From NCBI GenBank assembly GCA_035626235.1, contig DASPOB010000003.1, positions 1 through 24,327 of the forward strand: 24,327 nucleotides of DNA, read 5' to 3'. The notes beneath the pieces are model-generated. The model ran no database searches. It saw nothing but the letters and a program-made list of their open reading frames with translations, and was not told the DNA's origin. Shown in pieces: positions 15,584-21,948 of the stretch. Position numbers and translations under genes: made by a program. Each line of letters opens with the position of its first letter. Position 1 is the first letter of the stretch. Source of the stretch: DATFYP01 sp035626235. Lineage in GTDB: Archaea; Thermoproteota; Nitrososphaeria; Nitrososphaerales; Gagatemarchaeaceae.

Positions 15584-16227
15584 CACCCGCCCCTGATCAT
15601 CCCGTATTCTCCCAAAGTCGAAGACAAGAGTGGAGGGACTGCGATCAGCAAGACTGCCATTACCAGCACGGAGACGAAGACGACCGTGTTCCTCTGAGGC
15701 CCGGCGAGGGTCGTCGCCTTCGTAAGCCCCAGTGCAGCGGTTGAGAGTATTGAAGCCTGCAGGACGAACAGGTTGGTCAACGGCGTTCCCTTCAGGACGT
15801 TCAGGGACTGGTACTCTATCCAGAAAGGCTGCAGGACGCAGACTGCGATCACCCAGACCAGCACGATGGCGGAGCCCAGGAGCAGCGTATCGACCAGGGA
15901 GACTGGAATAGAGAACGAGGGGCCTCTGCGTGAATAGGCGAGAACCCTCCACGCGAAAACCGAGATAAGGAGAACCGATAGACCTACCAACGCTACCTCT
16001 CCTGGGCCGAGGAGTCCGCCGCCGACCGATCCCAGCAGTAGGCCGGAATTGGTCCACGGCAGCGGAAGTATGGTCTCGCCCTGGAATCGCAAGCCGGTGG
16101 ACAGAATCCTGAACATCTGATTGAGCAGGAGCAGAGAACCATATGCGCCGGAGACCAGCAGGATGTCCCGCCTCGCCCTTGCTTGCCCGCCTTCCTCCGT
16201 TTCGCCTTCTGGATCAGAGCCTGCCAC
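15580..16227 (-). CDS. Polytopic membrane protein, five TM helices
   Basis: A hypothetical membrane protein of 215 aa from GTG 16227; the frame is open to 16338 and the start is uncertain, with a possible TATA-like GGCTAAATGG near 16272-16281. After a charged N terminus (EGETEEGGQARARR) there are about five hydrophobic helices: DILLVSGAYGSLLLLNQMF, a Gly-rich VALVGLSVLLISVFAWRVLA, VDTLLLGSAIVLVWVIAVCV, LFVLQASILSTAALGL and VVFVSVLVMAVLLIAVPPLL. No family motif is recognised. Its stop overlaps the GTG of the M28 remnant by GTGA, so the two share a transcript; the peptidase remnant may be what is left after a deletion joined them. Confidence 0.65.
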   Translation of the reverse strand: MAGSDPEGETEEGGQARARRDILLVSGAYGSLLLLNQMFRILSTGLRFQGETILPLPWTNSGLLLGSVGGGLLGPGEVALVGLSVLLISVFAWRVLAYSRRGPSFSIPVSLVDTLLLGSAIVLVWVIAVCVLQPFWIEYQSLNVLKGTPLTNLFVLQASILSTAALGLTKATTLAGPQRNTVVFVSVLVMAVLLIAVPPLLSSTLGEYGMIRGGW

Positions 16228-16602
16228 TATTCCCCACTTTGACCTTGGCGCTCGCCCGTCGCCATAGGTCGCGCCATTTAGCCGTTGGTGCGGCCTCACG
16301 GAGTCGCGGCAGAACTGCATGCCTACCCGCTGACTCATGCTGTTCCCGGCGGGGGTACTGGTCCATGACGCAACAAGCTCTCAGGCGGAGCTGGAGCATC
16401 GTCTTCGGACCGCCTCTTCCCCGAATCCTACCTGTACTGACATTCATCACCAGTGTTGCGCCCATCTGGGAGAGGGACTCGACTCCGGCCTCCCTGGCCG
16501 GCGTCGGATTGGACTGCCTCACGAAGTGGTGGGAGTTCACCCACGTCTGAGATGTTTCGGCAGCAAACTGTTTTTACGTCGGAGGCCACCCGGCGAACTC
16601 AA
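16228..16602. other. Divergent intergenic region, no gene seen
   Basis: About 375 nt between the membrane protein and cyclase starts. Open frames on both strands (for example 16214-16540 minus) show no signal, domain or codon pattern that I trust. It holds the promoters of both flanking genes. Confidence 0.45.
16571..16577 (+). promoter_or_regulatory. TATA-like box for the cyclase gene
   Basis: TTTTTAC is centred 29 nt before TTG 16603 and lies downstream of the alternative ATG 16552. It therefore favours the TTG start. Confidence 0.5.
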
Positions 16603-18537
16603 TTGACCGAAGGTGCGCGTAGACTCGCGGCCATCATGTTCACAGACATGGTCGGGTACACGGCCCTGGGGCAGAGAAACGAGTCTCTTTCACTCGCGCT
16701 GGTTGAGGAGCAAAGGAAGGTCATCAGGCCGATCCTGTCTAGGCACGGCGGGAGGGAGGTGAAGACCATAGGGGACGCATTCCTCGTCGAGTTTCCGAAC
16801 GCTTTGGACGCAGTGAGATGTGCCTATGACATCCAGAGGGCGGCGAGAGAGTTCAACATATCCCTCCCCGAGGAGAAGAGAATCCGCCTTAGGGTGGGGC
16901 TCCACCTGGGAGACGTCGTCGAGTCGCAGGGAGACATTTCCGGGGACGCGGTAAACGTCGCGTCCAGGATCGAGCCGCTGGCGGAGGACGGAGGCGTGTG
17001 CATCACGCGCCAGGTCTTCGACCAGGTGAAGGGCAAGTTCGAGCTTCCCCAGGAAAGCCTGGGACCGAAGGTCCTCAAGAACGTGAGTGAGCCATTGGAG
17101 GTGTACAAGGTCGTGATGCCCTGGGAGCAGTCGCCCCGAACAGCGGCCAGCGCATATCCGACCAACAGGGTCGCGGTCCTTCCCTTCGCCAGCTTCAGCC
17201 CCGACCCCAATGACGCGTTCTTCGCCGACGGGGTCACTGACGAGATCATATCCGCGGTAGCTGGGATCAGCGGTCTCAGCGTCATCTCCAGGACTTCGGT
17301 CGTGGGCTACAAGGGGACCACGAAGAAGGTCGAGGAGATTGGCAGGGAGCTGAGGGTGGGCTCGATACTCGAGGGGACGTTCAAGAAGGCCGGGAACAGG
17401 ATACGGATCACTACGCAGCTCATCGAAGTTGCAGGCGACCGGCACCTCTGGGCCCAGAACTACGACAGAGACTTGGACGACGTGTTCGAGGTCCAGAGCG
17501 ACGTCGCCAAGCAGGTGGCGGAGGCGCTACGTGTCAGAATTCTCTCTCCCGAATTGGTGCGCATAGAAAGGAAACCAACGGAGAGCACGGCCGCCTACGC
17601 TCTCTACCTAAAGGGCAGGTACCACTGGAACAAGCGAGGTGTGGAGGACCTCAAGAGAGCCTTGGAGTACTTCGAACTGGCCGTCCACGACGACCCCGAT
17701 TTCGCATTGGGCTTCGTCGGCATTTCCGACTGCTACTTGGTGCTGCGCTCCAACTGGGGGGTCGAGCCCGAGCAGGGCCTCGAGAAAGCCAAGGCGGCGG
17801 CGGACAGGGCCCTGGAGCTCGACTCTGGACTGGCCGAGGCACACGCGTCAAAGGCGTTTCTCCTCATGGTCGGTTACGATCATCGACGCGCGGAGCAAGA
17901 GTTCAGGAGGGCAATCGAGCTGAAGCCCAGCTACGCCATGGCCCACATGTGGTACTCAATGCTGCTGCGCAGCCAGATGAGGTGGGACGAAACCCGAAGT
18001 GAGATCGAGACGGCCTTGGGGCTCGACCCGCTGTCACCTATCATCAACGACAACTACAGCGACTACCGTTTTCACATTGGAGACTTCGCCGGAGCGGTCG
18101 AGCACTACAGGAAGGCCATCGAGCTAGGATACGTTGCCGGGCATGAGGACCTTGCGACGACCTATGGCATGATGAAGAGATTCGACGACATGAAACGCGA
18201 GCTTGCCGCTTGGGTTGAACTTGTCAAGGACTTCGTGCCACTGGCGAGACTGATTGCAGATGCGACCGTCGCCTACTATACGGACGACAAGAGAACGGTC
18301 GCTCGGCTCCTCCCCGAGCTGGAGGCCCACTTTCAAGAAGACAGGGGACCGCTCGCCTTCCAAATCGGCGTTCTCCACTTTCTCCTCGGCGAGGATGCCA
18401 GAGGGTTCGAGTGGCTGGAACGCTCCTACACCAGAAAGGAACTAGTCATGCTGTTCATCAAGGTAATGCCACACCTGGACGGAGTTCGCACCGACGCAAG
18501 GTATCTCGACTTCGTGAAGAGGCTCGGCCTGGACTAA
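16603..18537 (+). CDS. Class III adenylate/guanylate cyclase fused to TolB-like domain and TPRs
   Basis: A 644-aa signalling protein from TTG 16603; ATG 16552 is the alternative. Residues 5-175 are a class III nucleotide cyclase homology domain with the key residues in place. Metal-binding D15 is in IMFTDMVGY and D58 in VKTIGDAF. K54 is a candidate adenine-recognition lysine, and transition-state N118 and R122 are in VNVASRIE. It therefore should make cAMP. Residues about 185-320 resemble the TolB N-terminal-like module (RVAVLPFASFSPDPNDAFFADGV... ending LWAQNYDRDLDDVF). The rest is TPR helices (about 330-560), for example ALEYFELAVHDDPDFALGFVG and AEQEFRRAIELKPSYAMAHMW. There is no TM helix. 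This architecture is widespread in Proteobacteria, so transfer from bacteria is plausible. Confidence 0.93.
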   Translation: MTEGARRLAAIMFTDMVGYTALGQRNESLSLALVEEQRKVIRPILSRHGGREVKTIGDAFLVEFPNALDAVRCAYDIQRAAREFNISLPEEKRIRLRVGLHLGDVVESQGDISGDAVNVASRIEPLAEDGGVCITRQVFDQVKGKFELPQESLGPKVLKNVSEPLEVYKVVMPWEQSPRTAASAYPTNRVAVLPFASFSPDPNDAFFADGVTDEIISAVAGISGLSVISRTSVVGYKGTTKKVEEIGRELRVGSILEGTFKKAGNRIRITTQLIEVAGDRHLWAQNYDRDLDDVFEVQSDVAKQVAEALRVRILSPELVRIERKPTESTAAYALYLKGRYHWNKRGVEDLKRALEYFELAVHDDPDFALGFVGISDCYLVLRSNWGVEPEQGLEKAKAAADRALELDSGLAEAHASKAFLLMVGYDHRRAEQEFRRAIELKPSYAMAHMWYSMLLRSQMRWDETRSEIETALGLDPLSPIINDNYSDYRFHIGDFAGAVEHYRKAIELGYVAGHEDLATTYGMMKRFDDMKRELAAWVELVKDFVPLARLIADATVAYYTDDKRTVARLLPELEAHFQEDRGPLAFQIGVLHFLLGEDARGFEWLERSYTRKELVMLFIKVMPHLDGVRTDARYLDFVKRLGLD

Positions 18538-18775
18538 GGAAGCTCGCGACCAAAGGATCCGCTCAGAAAATCAGGCGTAACCCACCGATTTCGAACTCTC
18601 GCCATTGGGTTTGGGTCCATGCCGCACACTGATCTGGTCGATTCTCTCCCGAATTGCATTCGGGCCCATGTTGGGCACCTCCACTTTGCGACTCTCCTAG
18701 GGCCTTCAGAATATCGGCTTGGAACGGGCTCGCCCTGGTAAACAATAACTGGGGAGCGACACGGGCCCCGGCCAG

Positions 18776-19054
18776 ATGATCTCGTTCATCGAACTTGTCG
18801 GACTGTTCGCTGGGTTCTTCGTCTCGCTGGGGCTTGTCCCGCAGATCCTGAGGGTCCTGAAGCTCAAGAGCGCCCAGCAGATCAGCCTGCTGTTCACCCT
18901 GCTGTCGCTAGGAGGCACGGCGCTCTGGCTCGTCTACGGCGTCCTGCTGAGTCTCATTGCAGTGGAGTTCTGGAACGGGGTCAACTTCATCCTGTACGTG
19001 ACTCTGCTGGCTGTGAAGCTGAAGTTCGGGATGCGGCGCATCATCCTTAACTAA
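18776..19054 (+). CDS. SemiSWEET sugar transporter
   Basis: A 92-aa protein with three TM helices, the size of one MtN3/SWEET half unit. It carries the PQ-loop GLVPQILRVLKLKSAQQIS after helix 1 and the WNGVNFILY segment in helix 3, which supplies the Trp/Asn of the sugar pocket. SemiSWEETs act as dimers in the cytoplasmic membrane and let sugars cross down their gradient. ATG 18776 is preceded by a TATA-like TAAACAATAA (18739-18748), 32 nt upstream. The aminotransferase starts 22 nt after its stop but appears to have its own promoter, so a shared operon is not required. Confidence 0.92.
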   Translation: MISFIELVGLFAGFFVSLGLVPQILRVLKLKSAQQISLLFTLLSLGGTALWLVYGVLLSLIAVEFWNGVNFILYVTLLAVKLKFGMRRIILN

Positions 19055-19055
19055 G
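19046..19055 (+). promoter_or_regulatory. TATA-like box for the aminotransferase gene
   Basis: CTTAACTAAG overlaps the SemiSWEET stop codon and is centred 27 nt before TTG 19077, the leaderless spacing. Confidence 0.45.
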
Positions 19056-19076
19056 ACGGCGCAGCTTGCGCCAAAC

Positions 19077-20105
19077 TTGCGTCCGGCCCGCGACAAGCTG
19101 TTCGACTGGATCCTAAGCAACCAGCGGTCGTGCAAATACAACCTCACCTCCAGCGGCCTGGCTGAACCGGACCTGCGGGCCATGGGGATCGACACATCCT
19201 ACCAGTCATACGCTGCGGAGAAGGGAGACCTCGAGATGGCCTTCGCCGAGGAGGTCGCCAGGGCTTACGGGGTCGAGCCGGGGAACGTGGTCCTCACTGC
19301 GGGCGCCTCAGAGGCGATCTTCCTGGTGTACTCTGTCTTAGGGGACGGAAGGAGGGCCGTGGTCCCCCTTCCCAACTACCCGCCGATGTTCACCGTCCCC
19401 CAGGCCCTAGGGGCGAAGGTGACCAGCTCGATGAGTCACTCGGGGAGGGCCATCATAGGACTGACCGACCCCAACAACCCCACGGGGCAGAGCCTGGACG
19501 CCGGGGCAATCGAAAGCGTGATCGACGCCGGCAGGAAGACAGGAGCCACGGTCTTCGTCAACGAGACGTATCGGGAGTTCACGTTCCCAGGAAGGCCCCG
19601 GACTCACTTCGGGCGGGGCCCGGACATGGTGACCTGCAGCACCATGACCAAGTTCTACGGCCTCGGAAGGCTGCGCGCCGGCTGGATCCTGGCGAGCAGG
19701 AAGCATGCCCGCCAGCTCCTTTACGCGAAATGGGCCGCCAGCGGCCACGATTCCGAGTATTCCCTTTGGATAGCTGCCCAGGTGCTCAGGAGGAGGCAGA
19801 GGTTCGTGGAACGCGCCCGTCGCATCCGCTCGGCGAACGTCGAGCTCGTCCGCAGGTTCCTGAGAGACACCGACGGGGTGTCTGCGGAACTGGGGGCGGC
19901 GCCGTTTTGCCTCGTGCACTATTCGAAGGGCCCTTCCTCATTCCAGCTCGCCAAATCCATTCTGTCCAAGACGGGGGCTCTCGTCGGGCCGGGCGACTTC
20001 TTCGGCGCTCCGAAGGCGTTCAGGCTGTGCTTCACGGGGGAGAATGAGAAACTCAAGATGGGGCTTGAGGCCCTGACGGGATTCTTCGGCCGGCATACCG
20101 GCTAG
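19077..20105 (+). CDS. PLP-dependent aminotransferase, class I/II
   Basis: A 342-aa fold-type I PLP enzyme, rather short for the family. It shows TAGASEAIF (74-82) for the phosphate-binding turn, TDPNNPTG (130-137), the PLP lysine in TMTKFYGLGRLRAGW (K192), Y165, and a late arginine in FRLCFTG for the substrate carboxylate. The aspartate that normally contacts the PLP ring nitrogen (DEAY motif) reads NETY, so Asn162 replaces Asp. This may change the reaction type. The substrate cannot be told. The start is TTG 19077, with a TATA-like box 27 nt upstream. Its TAG stop overlaps the stop of the convergent ZIP gene (CTAG shared). Confidence 0.9.
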   Translation: MRPARDKLFDWILSNQRSCKYNLTSSGLAEPDLRAMGIDTSYQSYAAEKGDLEMAFAEEVARAYGVEPGNVVLTAGASEAIFLVYSVLGDGRRAVVPLPNYPPMFTVPQALGAKVTSSMSHSGRAIIGLTDPNNPTGQSLDAGAIESVIDAGRKTGATVFVNETYREFTFPGRPRTHFGRGPDMVTCSTMTKFYGLGRLRAGWILASRKHARQLLYAKWAASGHDSEYSLWIAAQVLRRRQRFVERARRIRSANVELVRRFLRDTDGVSAELGAAPFCLVHYSKGPSSFQLAKSILSKTGALVGPGDFFGAPKAFRLCFTGENEKLKMGLEALTGFFGRHTG

Positions 20106-20851
20106 AGCAGGTTCACGACAAATCCGAGGATGAAGCCAAGGAACACGCCCGCGTACGCGACTCCAAGTCTCCCGGAATCGGGGACTCCAAGCAGGTTCCT
20201 AAGCATGGGGAGGATGACATAGAGCATTGTGCCGACTGCAAGCCCGTAGAATATCAGGTCGAAGGTGGTCGTGTTGTAGTAGAATCCGACGGCCCCGCCG
20301 AGTATCGTCGGAAGCCCCCCGACAAATAACGCTCCAGCGATCACCCCGCCCTTCCCCTCGGTCGAGCCGAGGAAAGGCGATGCGATGGGAAACCCTTCGG
20401 TCGTGTTCTGTAGCACGAACCCCACCAGCACGACCAGCGCGGCGCCTGTGATCCCGATCCCCGCGCTCACGGACCCGAACAGCAGCCCTTCGGTCAGGTT
20501 CTGGAAGGCTATGCCCAGCGCGATGATGAAGGCGAGATAGGTCGGCGTCATGGTCGCCTTCCTCCTCTGCCCTGCGAGGAAGAGCGCGAAGAACCCCATG
20601 GCCGTCGACACTGTGAATATCAGGTCGTAGACTGGCGAGGAGCCGTAATTGTAGAGAGAGCCGTTGTAAAGGGACCCGGCGGCATCGAGGAACACGTCCC
20701 CTATCAGGAAGACGAGGATGCCTATCGCGACCGCGTTCAGGAGGGTCGTCCTCCTGTGACTAAGGTTCTTGCTCAGCACCAGAGGGAGCGAGAGGTAGAT
20801 CGAGAGTCCCATGACCGCCGAAAGCAGGAGCGTCTCCGTGAATGCAACCAT
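20102..20851 (-). CDS. ZIP-family divalent metal transporter
   Basis: A 249-aa membrane protein with about eight helices that should import Zn, Fe or Mn ions into the cytoplasm. The two ZIP metal-site motifs are recognisable but altered. Helix 4 has FQNLTEGLLFG (Q117, N118, E121) where HNxPEG is usual, and helix 5 has LQNTTEGFPIASP (Q148, N149, E152) where HExPEG is usual. The first histidine of both is Gln, so ion choice may differ or the protein may act in another way. ATG 20851 is chosen because TAATAAATATTA (20873-20884) is 28 nt upstream; the ATG at 20869 lies too near it. It is divergent from the HTH/ferritin-like regulator. Confidence 0.88.
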   Translation of the reverse strand: MVAFTETLLLSAVMGLSIYLSLPLVLSKNLSHRRTTLLNAVAIGILVFLIGDVFLDAAGSLYNGSLYNYGSSPVYDLIFTVSTAMGFFALFLAGQRRKATMTPTYLAFIIALGIAFQNLTEGLLFGSVSAGIGITGAALVVLVGFVLQNTTEGFPIASPFLGSTEGKGGVIAGALFVGGLPTILGGAVGFYYNTTTFDLIFYGLAVGTMLYVILPMLRNLLGVPDSGRLGVAYAGVFLGFILGFVVNLL

Positions 20852-20860
20852 CCGGGTGAG

Positions 20861-20884
20861 GTATAACATATGTAATATTTATTA
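20861..20884. promoter_or_regulatory. Overlapping divergent promoters of the ZIP and regulator genes
   Basis: For the plus strand, GTATAACAT (20861-20869) is centred about 26 nt before GTG 20891. For the minus strand, TAATAAATATTA (20873-20884) is centred 28 nt before ATG 20851. The two TATA-like boxes cross, each lying between the other and its own gene's partner, so both genes probably cannot be initiated at once. This AT-rich block is exceptional in the window. Confidence 0.6.
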
Positions 20885-20890
20885 GAATCG

Positions 20891-21706
20891 GTGTTTAGGA
20901 ACCGCTGTCAACGCTGTTACAAACAGGAGTCCAGAACTTTGCTAAGATCAGGCGCTGCACGTCAGGCCGACCGGCTGGCGAGCGAGGAACGGCTGATTCC
21001 GGTGATCAGGGCCGCGCTTGCGATGAGGCTCGCCGACAAGGGCTTCAGGCCGTCGGAGATAGCGCGGACGCTGAAGGTCACCCAGCAGGCCGTGGCCCAG
21101 TACCTCGGTGGGAAGAGGGGGAAGGGCGGCAAGGAGATTCCGAAGCTCGACAGCCTGGTGGGCCCGTTCGCCGAGAGGCTCGCAGAGAGGATTCGTGCCG
21201 GGGGAGCCGTCGAGATGGCGGAACTACTCGAAACGGCCAGCCAGGTCATCGTGATGAACAGCGGTCTGGCATACGAAGGCCACGACACCACGGAGGAGCC
21301 GAACGGCGCGTCGCTGGCTCTCCTCAGGGGGAGGTTGCAGCTGGAGCTTGACGCCGCGGAGGAGTACCTCGAGCTTGCCAACAGGACCTCAGACGAGTAC
21401 ACGAAGCTTCTCTTCAGGATGATCGCGGCGGACAGCATCAGGCACGGCGACGTCGTCTCCCAGCTGATCTCATGGCTTGAAAAGGGTGGCAAGCTCGGAG
21501 GCAGCATTCCTGACGGGGCTATCCTGGAGAGGATACTCGCGCTGGAAGATTCGGCCAACGAAGCGAGCCTCACGAAGGAGGTCCCCGTTGACCATCCCGT
21601 CGCCCGCCTTCTCCTCAGATGGATAGACATCGACGAGAGCAAGCACGACAAGATGGTGCGCGGGTTGATCTCCATCAGGGAGCAAGGATTGAAGTCGCTT
21701 CGATGA
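20891..21706 (+). CDS. HTH regulator fused to a ferritin-like helical domain
   Basis: A 271-aa putative transcription regulator. Residues 35-72 form a helix-turn-helix (RPSEIARTLKVTQQAVAQYLGG) like that of an archaeal regulator family. Residues 145-265 are helical with carboxylate/histidine patterns of a ferritin-like four-helix fold: LELDAAEEYLELA (E152, E157/E158), AADSIRHGDVV (D181, H185) and WIDIDESKHDKM (E249, H252). A di-metal or redox-sensing role is therefore plausible. The start is GTG 20891, which matches the TATA-like box at 20861-20869; TTG 20939 is an alternative. The GTG start gives an N-terminal CQRC motif. It is divergent from the ZIP transporter, which it may regulate; that is an inference. 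Confidence 0.8.
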   Translation: MFRNRCQRCYKQESRTLLRSGAARQADRLASEERLIPVIRAALAMRLADKGFRPSEIARTLKVTQQAVAQYLGGKRGKGGKEIPKLDSLVGPFAERLAERIRAGGAVEMAELLETASQVIVMNSGLAYEGHDTTEEPNGASLALLRGRLQLELDAAEEYLELANRTSDEYTKLLFRMIAADSIRHGDVVSQLISWLEKGGKLGGSIPDGAILERILALEDSANEASLTKEVPVDHPVARLLLRWIDIDESKHDKMVRGLISIREQGLKSLR

Positions 21707-21917
21707 TTCGTCCATCCGGCGCCGGGGTCGAATCGTGGTCCCGCTCAAATCGGGTCAGGGGCTACGGCTCCTAGCCTGGCGGCGAAGGCGAACGCGACGT
21801 TCTAGGTCGCTTTGGTGTCCAGCCCTGCGACCCCGATGATTCCTGCCTCGGTCGGCTGGGCATCAGCTTCAGTCTCCTCCCTCCGTCCCATTAGCAGGGT
21901 CCACTCCTTGCGCCGCA

Positions 21918-21926
21918 GCTAAATCG
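21918..21926 (+). promoter_or_regulatory. TATA-like box for the polymerase gene
   Basis: GCTAAATCG is centred 27 nt before ATG 21949, again the leaderless spacing. Confidence 0.45.
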
Positions 21927-21948
21927 GGCCGAGGGTTCTCCACGGCTG

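Noticed and set aside
18563..18745. Minus-strand frame of 60 aa between the cyclase and SemiSWEET genes
   Set aside because: No motif, and its proposed start lies on the SemiSWEET promoter.
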